NCBI RefSeq assembly: GCF_029948125.1
Contig: NZ_JASAMB010000009.1
Location: forward strand, 186,001-250,000
Reading direction: 5' to 3'
DNA from: Catellatospora sp. KI3
Lineage (GTDB): Bacteria; Actinomycetota; Actinomycetes; Mycobacteriales; Micromonosporaceae
DNA length: 64,000 bases
Positions within the stretch are counted from its first letter, which is position 1. Every line of letters starts with the position of its first letter. Shown in pieces: positions 11,156 through 18,953 of the stretch. The position numbers and the translations under genes are program-made. The notes beneath the pieces were generated by a model, which saw nothing but the letters and a program-made list of their open reading frames with translations, ran no database searches and was not told the DNA's origin.

Positions 11156-13537
11156 TCAGCCCTCCGCCGCGACGTCGAGGACCAGCAGGCAGGCCTCGTC
11201 GTCGCGCTCGCTCGGGGTGATCTCCCACAGGGCGGCGCTGCCGCCCTCGCGGTGCGCGGCCTCGACCCGGTCCCGGAAGTCCGACAGCGGGTCGCGCTTG
11301 CGCCGGTGCAGCACCCCGTCGGTGAACGCGACCAGGCTGTCGCCCGGGGCCAGCGTCATCGAAGCGGTGGCGAACCCCATGCCGTCCATCAGGCCCAGCA
11401 TGGGCCCGGTCGGCTCGTCGACGGTGCGCGCCACCCCGTCGCGCACCAGGATCGGCTGCAGGTGCCCGGCCGAGGCCCAGGTCAGCGTACGGTCCTGCGG
11501 GCGGTACCGGGCGATCAGCAGGCTGGCCAGGGGCGCGTCCGGCGCCCGCATGATCATGTCGTTGATGCTGCGCAGGATGTCGGCGGGGGCGGCCCCGGCC
11601 ATACCCAGCGCCATCACCGGGAAGCGCAGCCGCACCACGGCCGCGGCCGCGACCAGGCCGGTGCCGCAGGCGTCGCCGATGACGCACAGCATGCTGCCGT
11701 CGTCGAGCCGGTCGGCGTCGCAGAAGTCGCCCCGCAGCGGCGTACGCGGCGAGGTGGCGGCGTAGTGGCGGCCGGTGACCCGCACCCCGGACCCGGCCAG
11801 GGCCAGGTCGCGGTTGGGGTACAGCAGCCGGGTCAGGTTGCTGGTCAGCGCCTGCTCGGCGGCCAGCTGCAGCTGCCGCGCGGCCGCGGCGTTCTCGCTG
11901 CGGGTGGAGCGGTCCTGCGCCGCCCGCTTCTCCGAGACGTCCTGCAGCACCAGCCGGATCAGCCGCACCTCGCCGTCGTGCACGTCGGCCTCGCCGAACA
12001 CGCGCACCGGCATGATGCCGCGGGTGGTGTTGAGCCGCAGCTCGGCCAGCTCCGGGCCGCCCTGCGCGAGGTCGGTCAGCAGCTGCTTGAGCGCGCCCCG
12101 GTCGGTGGCGGCGAAGAACCCGGCGAACTTGTCCAGCGTCGTCGGCCCGTGCTCCGGATCGCGGTCGACCAGCCCGTACAGGCCGGCCGACCAGACCGCG
12201 TCCTTGGCGCGCAGGTCCCACTCGGCCCAGCCGAACCGGCCCAGCGTCTCCAGCCGGGCCATCCGCTCGTCGTTGCTGAGCGCGTCGTCGATGCGCGACC
12301 AGCTCGCCAGCAGCGCGTCCCCGATGCGCACCGCGCGCCGGTTGAGCACCACCCGGCGGGGGCGGCCGTCGATGAGGGCGTCCTCGGTGCTGGCGTCGCG
12401 GCTGAACGGCACGTCGTCGCGCAGCAGCTTCACGTACGCGTCGAAGACCCCGTTGGCGCCCAGCTGCGGGTACGCGTCGAGCAGCCGCCGCCCCACCGTG
12501 TCGCCCTCGTCGCTGCGGGCCTGCCGGCTCACCGCCGCGACGGTGAAGTCCTCGACGGTGTCGTCGGCGCCGTACACCGGGACCAGCAGGTGCCCGGGGC
12601 CGTCCATCACCTCGAGCATCGAGGCCAGCCACAGCGGCAGCGGCGCCGGCGCGTCCTCGGCGGTCGGCCACAGCCGACGCAGTGCTCGGCCCGTTCCGGC
12701 GGCGAGCTGGTCGAGGTACGCGCGGTCGACCGCGCCGAACTCCTGCGGCTCGCCCCAGACCAGGGCCAGCACCCCCACCACCTGCTCGTCGGCGACCAGC
12801 GGGAACGCCGCGCGGGCCACCCCCGGCCCGATCAGGACGTAGCCGTGCGGGGTGGTCCCGTCCACGAGCACCGGCCGTCCGGTCCGGGCCGCCTGGCCCA
12901 CCACCGTCGGCAGCGAACTGGGCGAGCGGCGCCACTCGCTGGCCACCTGGGCAGGCCAGCCGTGGCTGGCCACCAGCCGCACCGCCTCGTCCGGCTCGAC
13001 GGCGAACACGGCCGCCGCGCCGCCGGGCGGGTCGCCCATCCCGATCCCGACCAGGGCCCGGGCCAGCGCCGCGAAGTCCTCGGCGGCGTCCATCGCGGCC
13101 AGGCACCGCCGCAGCTGCCGGGCGAGCGCGGTGGGCAGCGGCTGATCCGGCTCGTCGGACAGCCCCACCCGGGTGCGCGGACCGGCCACCGCCGCGGCGA
13201 CCTGCGAGCCGAGCGCGGCCGGGGTGGCCACCACCGGGGCGGGCGGTGCGGTCGGGGACACCGGGTCCTGCCCGGCGGCGTTGGCCGGCACCCGGGCGCC
13301 GACGATGTCGGCGGCCAGGTCGACCACGCTGACGTTGCGCTGCTGGGACATGGCCGACAGCTGCCCGAACGCGGTCTCCGGGTCGCAGCCCGTCCGCTCG
13401 GCCAGGATGCCCTTGGCCTGCTCGATGAGCCCTCGGGTGCGCATGGCCTTGCGCAGGCCGCTCACCTCGGACTCCAGGCGCTGTACCCGTGCGACCCAGT
13501 CGTCGTCCGCGGGCTGCTGCCGTGCCGCTCGCACCAT
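11156..13537 (-). CDS. ANTAR-GAF-PAS-PP2C phosphatase
   Basis: 793 residues from ATG 13537 (MVRAARQQPADDDW), with AGGGA upstream. Residues about 15-80 form an ANTAR-like helical module (RLESEVSGLRKAMRTRGLIEQAKGILAERTGC). A GAF domain follows at about 150-290 and a PAS region at about 410-520 (LGRFGWAEWDLRAKDAVWSAGLYGL). The SpoIIE phosphatase is at about 540-790, with RGDFCDADRLDDG, VIGDACGTGL, AFTDGVLHRR and ERDDEACLLVLD. ANTAR domains normally bind nascent RNA hairpins, so coupling one to a phosphatase suggests combined antitermination and partner-switching inputs. It is convergent with the response regulator gene. Confidence 0.87.
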   Translation of the reverse strand: MVRAARQQPADDDWVARVQRLESEVSGLRKAMRTRGLIEQAKGILAERTGCDPETAFGQLSAMSQQRNVSVVDLAADIVGARVPANAAGQDPVSPTAPPAPVVATPAALGSQVAAAVAGPRTRVGLSDEPDQPLPTALARQLRRCLAAMDAAEDFAALARALVGIGMGDPPGGAAAVFAVEPDEAVRLVASHGWPAQVASEWRRSPSSLPTVVGQAARTGRPVLVDGTTPHGYVLIGPGVARAAFPLVADEQVVGVLALVWGEPQEFGAVDRAYLDQLAAGTGRALRRLWPTAEDAPAPLPLWLASMLEVMDGPGHLLVPVYGADDTVEDFTVAAVSRQARSDEGDTVGRRLLDAYPQLGANGVFDAYVKLLRDDVPFSRDASTEDALIDGRPRRVVLNRRAVRIGDALLASWSRIDDALSNDERMARLETLGRFGWAEWDLRAKDAVWSAGLYGLVDRDPEHGPTTLDKFAGFFAATDRGALKQLLTDLAQGGPELAELRLNTTRGIMPVRVFGEADVHDGEVRLIRLVLQDVSEKRAAQDRSTRSENAAAARQLQLAAEQALTSNLTRLLYPNRDLALAGSGVRVTGRHYAATSPRTPLRGDFCDADRLDDGSMLCVIGDACGTGLVAAAAVVRLRFPVMALGMAGAAPADILRSINDMIMRAPDAPLASLLIARYRPQDRTLTWASAGHLQPILVRDGVARTVDEPTGPMLGLMDGMGFATASMTLAPGDSLVAFTDGVLHRRKRDPLSDFRDRVEAAHREGGSAALWEITPSERDDEACLLVLDVAAEG

Positions 13538-13688
13538 GGAAGTCCCTCTGCCCCGCTGTTCTGTCGCCCAAACCGCCGTTGTCCGCCTTCTCTCTACCAG
13601 ACCGGCCCGCGGTGCGGCCAGGCGGTGCGACCGGTGTCCGGTACATCGCTGACATGCGTTAATGGGTAAGGAGGACGGGAGGAGCCCG

Positions 13689-14012
13689 ATGGGTCGCGAG
13701 TACGGCGTAACGCACGGCACCGAGGACGGCCTGGCAGTGGTGCGGGTCCAGGGCGAGATCGACCTGATGACCGCGGACGCGCTGCGCGACGAGCTGTGCG
13801 CGGCGGTCCAGGCCGCCCCGGTGGTCATGGTCGACCTGTCCGGGGTGGGCTTCCTGGACTCGACGGGGGTGCGTTCGCTGTTCGACGCGTACAAGTGCGC
13901 CGCCGACCTCGGCCACCACCTGTACGTGCGGGACGCCCAGCAGTGGGTGGCGAAGGTCCTCGATGTGACCGGCGTGGGCAGGCTGCTCACCCCGCCCGCG
14001 CCGAAATCGTGA
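13689..14012 (+). CDS. STAS-domain anti-anti-sigma factor
   Basis: 107 residues starting MGREYGVTHGTEDG at ATG 13689, behind GGGAGGAG. A complete single STAS domain: VVRVQGEIDLMTADALRDEL, VVMVDLSGVGFLDSTGVRSL (the Ser/Thr of DST is the usual phosphorylation site) and GVGRLLT. In partner switching, the unphosphorylated form binds an anti-sigma kinase and frees the sigma factor. Two PP2C phosphatases and an RsbW-like protein are nearby, and the sigma gene follows 185 bases downstream on the same strand. Confidence 0.92.
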   Translation: MGREYGVTHGTEDGLAVVRVQGEIDLMTADALRDELCAAVQAAPVVMVDLSGVGFLDSTGVRSLFDAYKCAADLGHHLYVRDAQQWVAKVLDVTGVGRLLTPPAPKS

Positions 14013-14053
14013 CAGCGCGGTGCATCGCCTCGGACGGGATTCGGGGAGTAGGC

Positions 14054-14080
14054 TTACCCACGTCGTGAAAGCGGCAAACC
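14054..14080 (-). promoter_or_regulatory. Strong SigF/SigB-type promoter match, antisense direction
   Basis: Read leftward, GGTTT (14080-14076), a 16-base spacer and GGGTAA (14059-14054) match the actinobacterial SigF/SigB consensus closely. Transcription would run into the 3' end of the STAS gene on its antisense strand. No convincing leftward gene follows, only a 12-codon frame. It could make an antisense RNA controlled by the sigma factor itself, or be a chance match. Confidence 0.4.
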
Positions 14081-14197
14081 GGCGCTGCCGCACCGTTGGC
14101 CGCGTCAGGTGCTCCAGCAGCAGGGCACCACCGCCTAGCTCTTCCTGTCGTCGCATCGCGCGGGGCGCGACCGCGGCAGGGGACCCAGGTTCCGGCC

Positions 14198-15001
14198 ATG
14201 AACACCACCTTGACCGCCTCCGGCGGAACGGGCTCACTCAGCGACACCTTTGCCCAGTTCCATGATCAGTTGCTCCTCATGCACCGTCTGCCGGACTGCG
14301 ACGTCGGCAAGGAACGGCTGCGCGAGGAGATCATCTGCGGCTGCGCGCCCGTGGCGCGTCGGCTCGCCCTGCGCTTCCGCAACCGCGGCGAGGAGCTCGA
14401 CGACCTGACCCAGGTCGCCACCATCGGCCTGATCAAGGCGGTGGACCGCTACCAGCCCGACCGGGGCGTGCCCTTCGCCAGCTACGTGCTGCCCACCATG
14501 CTGGGCGAGATCAAGCGGTACTTCCGCGACCGCACCTGGACCCTGCACGTGCAGCGCTCGCTGCAGGAGCTGCACCTGGCCGTGTGCAAGGCGGTGCCCG
14601 AGCTGAGCCAGCAGCTGCAGCGCACGCCCACCGTCGACGACCTCGCCGAGCACCTGGGCGTCCGCGCCGAGCAGGTGCGCGCGGCGCTGGACTGCGCCGG
14701 GGCGTACACCGCGGGCTCGCTGAACGCACCCGTGGGGGAGGAGGGGGGCGAGGGGCAGCTGATGGACCTGCTGGGCGACGTGGACGGCGAGGTCGAGAGC
14801 CTGCCCGACCGCGACGCGCTGCGCCAGGCCATCGACACCCTGCCCGAGCGGGAGCGCCGCATCCTGCAGCTGCGGTTCGTGGACTGCCGGACCCAGACGG
14901 AGATCGCCGAAGAGGTCGGCGTATCCCAGATGCACGTCTCCCGCCTGCTCACCCGCGCCCTGGCCGCCCTGCGCGACCGCCTCACCGACGAGACGGACTG
15001 A
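14198..15001 (+). CDS. SigB/SigF/SigG-family RNA polymerase sigma factor
   Basis: 267 residues from ATG 14198 (MNTTLTASGGTG). Region 2 contains EELDDLTQVATIGLIKAVDRYQPDRGVPF-type sequence with FASYVLPTMLGEIKRYFRD. Region 3 contains RTPTVDDLAEHLGV. Region 4 contains LPERERRILQLRF followed by the helix-turn-helix TQTEIAEEVGVSQMHVSRLL. This is the group 3 stress/sporulation sigma family controlled by anti-sigma factors. It lies downstream of the STAS gene and near several SigB-like promoter candidates, suggesting a local autoregulated stress regulon. A hairpin terminator follows at 15018. Confidence 0.93.
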   Translation: MNTTLTASGGTGSLSDTFAQFHDQLLLMHRLPDCDVGKERLREEIICGCAPVARRLALRFRNRGEELDDLTQVATIGLIKAVDRYQPDRGVPFASYVLPTMLGEIKRYFRDRTWTLHVQRSLQELHLAVCKAVPELSQQLQRTPTVDDLAEHLGVRAEQVRAALDCAGAYTAGSLNAPVGEEGGEGQLMDLLGDVDGEVESLPDRDALRQAIDTLPERERRILQLRFVDCRTQTEIAEEVGVSQMHVSRLLTRALAALRDRLTDETD

Positions 15002-15016
15002 CCCCCACGCCGCAGT

Positions 15017-15066
15017 TTCGGGGAAAGTGCACGAATCCAGTTCAAGATTCTGGCACTTTCCCCGAA
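15017..15066. terminator. Hairpin between convergent sigma factor and argS genes
   Basis: Arms TTTCGGGGAAAGTGC (15017-15031) and GCACTTTCCCCGAAA (15052-15066) are perfectly complementary around an imperfectly paired centre of about 20 bases (ACGAATCC, then GATTCTG). It lies between genes ending at 15001 and 15073 and can serve both. Related sequences occur at 22852-22909 and 50463-50521. Confidence 0.8.
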
Positions 15067-15072
15067 AGCGCG

Positions 15073-16791
15073 TCACATGCGCGGCGGGGCGGTGATGCCG
15101 AGGAGGTCCAGGCCCCGGGCGATGGTGCGGGCGGTCAGGTCGCACAGCGCCAGGCGGCTGGCCAGCACCTCGTCCTTCGACTTGAGCACCGGGCAGTTGT
15201 CGTAGAACGACGTGAACGCCCCGGCCAGCCCCTGCAGGTACGCCGCCAGCCGGTGGAACTGCAGCGTCTGCCCGGCCAGGGTCACCACCGCCGGGAAGTG
15301 CAGCAGCTCCATGGCCAGCGCCCGCTCCGCCGGGTGCGCCACCAGCAGCACCGCCGCCGGATCGGGCACCACCCCGCCCCTGCGGAAGATGGACTGGATC
15401 CGCGCGTACGTGTACTGCAGATACGCCCCCGTGTCCCCGCTGAACGACAGCATCCGGTCCCAGTCGAACGTGTAGTCCTTGCCCCGCTCGCTGGACAGGT
15501 CGACGTACTTGATCGCGCCGATGCCGACCGACTGCGCCACGGCCGCCTGGGTCTGCGCGTCGAGCTCCGGGTTCTTCTCCTGGACCAGTGCCAGGGCCCG
15601 GGTCACCGCCTCGTCCAGCAGGTCGGCGAGCTTCACCGTGTCGCCGGACCGGGAGGCCAGCTTGCGGCCGTCGGCGCCGAGCACCAGGCCGTACCCGACG
15701 TGCACGGCCTCGGCGGGCTCCTTGAGCCAGCCCGCCTCCCGCGCGGTCTGGTACACCATCTCCAGGTGCTGCCGCTGCTCGTTGCCGACGACGTACAGCA
15801 TCCGGTCGGCGTGCAGGTCCTGGGTCCGGTACCGGATCGCGGCCAGGTCGGTGGCGCCGTAGCCGTAGCCGCCGCCGGTCTTGCGCACGATGATCGGCAG
15901 CGGCTCGCCGTCGCGCCCGGTGAACCCGGCCGGGAACGCGCACCGCGCCCCGCCGCTGTCGCGCAGCAGGCCGAGCCGTTCGAGCTCGTCGACGACCGGG
16001 TCGAGCCGGTCGTTGTAGAAGGACTCGCCGCAGAAGTCGGCGTCGGTCAGGGTGACGCCGAGTCTGGCGTACACGCTGAGGAAGTACTTCTCGCTCTCGG
16101 CGACCAGCAGCCGCCACAGCCGCAGCGTCGCCTCGTCCCCGGCCTGCAGCGCGACCACCCGCGCCCGGGCCCGGTCGGCGAAGCCGGGCTCGCCGTCGAA
16201 CTTGGCCCGCGCGGCCCGGTAGAAGCCGCTCAGGTCGCCCACGGACAGCTCGTGCACGGCCTCGGCCTCGCCGATGTCGAGCAGGTGCTCGATGAGCATG
16301 CCGAACGGGGTGCCCCAGTCGCCGAGGTGGTTGGCCCGCACCACGTCGTGGCCGAGCCAGGTCAGCGCCCGGGCCGCCGCGTCGCCGATGACGGTGGAGC
16401 GCAGGTGCCCGACGTGCATCTCCTTGGCCACGTTGGGCGCCGAGTAGTCGATGATCACCGTCTGCGGCAGTTCGGCCGTCGGCACACCCAGCCGCTGGTC
16501 GCCGTACACCTGGCCGAGCAGCCGCGCCACCGCGTCGTCGTGCAGGGTCACGTTGATGAAGCCCGGCCCGGCCGGCTCGGCGTCGGCCAGGTCGGCCAGG
16601 TCGGCCGCGGCCAGGATCTCGGCGGCGACCTCCCTGGGGTTGCGGCCCAGCCTGCGGGCCAGCGCGAGCGCCCCGTCGGCCTGGAAGTCGGCGTGCTGCG
16701 AGCGGCGCAGCGCCGGGTCCGCGGGGCCGTCGGCGACCGTGGCGAAGGCCGACGCGAACCGGTCGTGCAGCAGGGATTCCAAATCGATCAT
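15073..16791 (-). CDS. argS: Arginyl-tRNA synthetase
   Basis: A 572-residue class I aminoacyl-tRNA synthetase that charges tRNA-Arg. The N-terminal Add1 domain (about 1-110) leads to the HIGH-type motif in SAPNVAKEMHVGHLRSTV, then NHLGDWGTPFGMLIEHL. A later LASRSGDTVKL corresponds to the KMSK-like region, which is degenerate as in many ArgRS. The C-terminal anticodon-binding helical domain ends in a DALR-type segment (ITAPPRM). Length is normal. The untranslated region is long (about 200 bases) and holds a possible Arg-rich leader peptide at 16891-16986. Confidence 0.96.
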   Translation of the reverse strand: MIDLESLLHDRFASAFATVADGPADPALRRSQHADFQADGALALARRLGRNPREVAAEILAAADLADLADAEPAGPGFINVTLHDDAVARLLGQVYGDQRLGVPTAELPQTVIIDYSAPNVAKEMHVGHLRSTVIGDAAARALTWLGHDVVRANHLGDWGTPFGMLIEHLLDIGEAEAVHELSVGDLSGFYRAARAKFDGEPGFADRARARVVALQAGDEATLRLWRLLVAESEKYFLSVYARLGVTLTDADFCGESFYNDRLDPVVDELERLGLLRDSGGARCAFPAGFTGRDGEPLPIIVRKTGGGYGYGATDLAAIRYRTQDLHADRMLYVVGNEQRQHLEMVYQTAREAGWLKEPAEAVHVGYGLVLGADGRKLASRSGDTVKLADLLDEAVTRALALVQEKNPELDAQTQAAVAQSVGIGAIKYVDLSSERGKDYTFDWDRMLSFSGDTGAYLQYTYARIQSIFRRGGVVPDPAAVLLVAHPAERALAMELLHFPAVVTLAGQTLQFHRLAAYLQGLAGAFTSFYDNCPVLKSKDEVLASRLALCDLTARTIARGLDLLGITAPPRM

Positions 16792-16890
16792 GGCGGATCG
16801 TTCGCTTTCTGCGAGAAGGCAGGGCGGGGCGAAAGGCGAGAAGCCTTCAGGGGTATGGCGGCAGCGACGCTGATCCGGGCGCGGGTGCGC

Positions 16891-16986
16891 TCAGCGGGCT
16901 GCCGGAACGCGTCGTCGCACGACGCGGGACCCGGACGCGGGCAGGGACCGGCCGGGACGGCGGTCGCGGAGCCACTGCGGGGTCAT
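16891..16986 (-). CDS. Possible Arg-rich leader peptide upstream of argS
   Basis: A 31-codon frame starting ATG 16986 (MTPQWLRDRRPGRS) and ending RVVRRRVPAAR before TGA. Nine of 31 residues are Arg, including consecutive codons CGA-CGA-CGC; CGA looks rare in the surrounding genes. A TATGGT -10-like hexamer ends 7 bases before the ATG, consistent with a leaderless transcript. The frame lies in the argS leader, which also holds GAAGGC and GCCTTC segments able to pair in more than one way. Caution: non-coding frames here are often Arg-rich, so this may be coincidence. Confidence 0.35.
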   Translation of the reverse strand: MTPQWLRDRRPGRSLPASGSRVVRRRVPAAR

Positions 16987-17057
16987 GCGCCAGACCATAC
17001 CCGATCGCACCCGAAACGGGGTCGTGTGATTCCCGCGACGCCGCCAGGATGGACTCC

Positions 17058-17810
17058 ATGACCCAGGCGCCCGACTACCGGTTCTACGGCGACCTCGCCC
17101 CATGGTGGCCGCTGCTCTCCCCGCCCGAGGACTACGCCGAGGAGGCGTCGTTCGGCGCCGCCGTGCTGGCCGGCGCCGCCATCCCGGTACGCGAGGTGCT
17201 GGAGCTGGGCAGCGGCGGCGGCCACAACGCCGTGCACCTGCGCCGCCACTACGAACTGACGCTGGTGGACCTGTCCGAGCCGATGCTGGCCATGTCGCGG
17301 CTGCTCAACCCCGGCTGCCCGCACCACGTCGGCGACATGCGCACCGTCCGCCTCGGCCGCGCCTTCGACGCCGTCTACGTCCACGACGCCGTCGACTACA
17401 TGACCACCGAGGACGACCTGCGCGCCGCCGTCGCCACCGCGTACGCCCACACCCGCCCCGGCGGAGTGGCCGTGTTCGTGCCCGACGAGACCACCGAGAG
17501 CTGGGAAGCCGGCACCGACCACGGCGGCACCGACGCCCCCGACGGCCGCGCCGCCCGCTACCTGTCCTGGTCCTGGGACCCCGACCCCACCGACACCTGG
17601 ACCGCCACCGAGTACACGTTCCTGCTGCGCGAGCCCGACGGCACCGTCCGCAGCGTCCACGAGACCCACCGCACCGGCCTGTTCGGACGGGGCGTCTGGC
17701 TGCGGCTGCTCGCCGAGGCCGGGTTCGACGTGCGCGTCGTCGAGGAGCAGACGACCGAGGACCGGCCGCCCCGCGAGTTCTTCACCGGCCACCGCCCCGC
17801 GATGCACTAG
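17058..17810 (+). CDS. SAM-dependent methyltransferase (class I)
   Basis: 250 residues from ATG 17058, with AGGA 8 bases upstream; an in-frame ATG at 17049 is an alternative. Motif I is VLELGSGGGHNAVHLR (about 45-60), motif II has LTLVDLSEPML, and FDAVYVHDAVDYM follows, then a post-II region with RPGGVAVFVPDE. The C-terminal half has strand-rich phrases (TATEYTFLLREPDGTVRSV, EEQTTEDRPPREFF). Substrate unknown; the family includes small-molecule methyltransferases. It is divergent from argS and directly upstream of the DUF305 gene (gap 52 bases). Confidence 0.85.
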   Translation: MTQAPDYRFYGDLAPWWPLLSPPEDYAEEASFGAAVLAGAAIPVREVLELGSGGGHNAVHLRRHYELTLVDLSEPMLAMSRLLNPGCPHHVGDMRTVRLGRAFDAVYVHDAVDYMTTEDDLRAAVATAYAHTRPGGVAVFVPDETTESWEAGTDHGGTDAPDGRAARYLSWSWDPDPTDTWTATEYTFLLREPDGTVRSVHETHRTGLFGRGVWLRLLAEAGFDVRVVEEQTTEDRPPREFFTGHRPAMH

Positions 17811-17862
17811 CGTTGACCGGTACGCCGGACCCGCCGGTGCACCCACCGGAAGGCTCGCGTCC

Positions 17863-18486
17863 ATGCCCGGCTCCCGCCGTCACCGTCCCGCCGCGCTGCT
17901 GCTCGCGCCGCTCGCGGCCGCCCTGCTCGGGGGCTGCGGCACCGACCACGCGGGCATGGGCCACGGGGCGGTGCCGGACGCCGCGGTCGCCGCGTCGGCG
18001 TCGGCGGCCGGTTTCAACGCCGCCGACGTGATGTTCGTGCAGATGATGATCCCGCACCACCGGCAGGCGGTGGAGCTGTCGGACCTCGCCGCGAGCCGGG
18101 CGAACGACGCCCGGGTGAAGGAGCTGGCGGCGCAGATCAAGGCGCAGCAGCAGCCGGAGATCGACACGATGCTGGACTGGCTGGACGCGTACCAGCAGCC
18201 GACGCCGGGTGCGAGCGGGATGGGCCCGGGGCACGGCGGCGACCACGGCGCGATGATGGGGATGGCCACCGACGCACAGCTCAAGGCGCTGGGTCAGGCT
18301 TCGGGTACGCCGTTCGACCGGATGTTCCTGACCCTGATGATCGCCCACCACGAGGGCGCGCTCAACATGGCCGACCAGGAGCTGGTCGACGGCGCGAACC
18401 CGCTGGTGCGGCAGCTCGCCCAGCAGGTGGTCAACAGCCAGTCGACCGAGATCGCCACCATGCGCTCCATCCTCGACCGCCTGTAA
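17863..18486 (+). CDS. DUF305 lipoprotein
   Basis: A 207-residue exported lipoprotein. The signal sequence ends in LLGGC, whose Cys is the probable lipidation site. Two DUF305 halves follow, each with a ferritin-like helical His motif: FVQMMIPHHRQAVELSDLA and FLTLMIAHHEGALNMADQE. Between them is a Gly/His/Met-rich stretch (GHGGDHGAMMGM). The family is often linked to copper or other metal handling, and the His/Met content here supports metal binding, though this is inference. A large hairpin lies 40 bases downstream. Confidence 0.88.
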   Translation: MPGSRRHRPAALLLAPLAAALLGGCGTDHAGMGHGAVPDAAVAASASAAGFNAADVMFVQMMIPHHRQAVELSDLAASRANDARVKELAAQIKAQQQPEIDTMLDWLDAYQQPTPGASGMGPGHGGDHGAMMGMATDAQLKALGQASGTPFDRMFLTLMIAHHEGALNMADQELVDGANPLVRQLAQQVVNSQSTEIATMRSILDRL

Positions 18487-18526
18487 CCGGCCGGGCGCCG
18501 GTCGCCTGGTCGCGCCCCCTTCTTCA

Positions 18527-18591
18527 ATTGACGCTGGCCTATCTAGAAGACTGTTTTCGCGAACGGGTCTTCTGGATAGGCCAGCGTCAAT
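18527..18591. terminator. Long near-perfect hairpin after the DUF305 gene
   Basis: Arms at 18527-18551 and 18567-18591 (starting ATTGACGCTGGCCTAT) pair over 25 bases with one G-U type mismatch, around a 15-base loop with a TTCGCGAA core. There is no strong T tract, but it lies 40 bases after the stop codon. It could be a terminator or a small palindromic mobile element. Confidence 0.6.
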
Positions 18592-18953
18592 GCTAGGTGG
18601 GGCGATGGGCCTCCCGGGTGTCGGCGTGCGGGGTGTCGGGCACTGGTTCGGGGCTGCTTGGCGCAGCAACCGACCGCAAGCGGCGATCACGGTGGATGGA
18701 ACCGGCTTTGATCGCTGACCGCGGTCATTTTCTGGTGCCCGGAAGCGGCCTGTGACCTCAAGTAGCGATCTTCGCGCGCCGGACGACGGGTGGCGGGCTC
18801 GCCGCGGTGCTCGCTGCGGGCGAGGGCCGCGGTCGGGGCTGCGGTGGGTGCGCGGTCGCGGGGTTGAATCACCGGCGTCGATCTGACAACATCGACAACC
18901 ATCATGCTCATCTGGCATTCGGCGACTGTCCAACACCCCTGGAAGGAAGCCAC
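18592..18953. repeat. Gene-free interval with three copies of a dispersed repeat
   Basis: About 360 bases without a supportable gene. Degenerate copies of TGACCGCAAACGACGATC lie at 18671-18695, 18714-18735 and 18753-18778. Similar copies fill 33.7-34.0 kb and 49.9-50.4 kb. The right-hand part must hold the promoter of the peptidase gene at 18954; the ribosome site is GGAAGGAAG. Confidence 0.55.

Noticed and set aside
13987-14247. Leftward 86-codon frame downstream of the antisense promoter candidate
   Set aside because: It begins upstream of the predicted transcription start and overlaps the sigma gene start; no family or ribosome site.
16792-17057. T-box riboswitch before argS
   Set aside because: No T-box consensus or specifier-loop arrangement was recognised; only the peptide idea remains.
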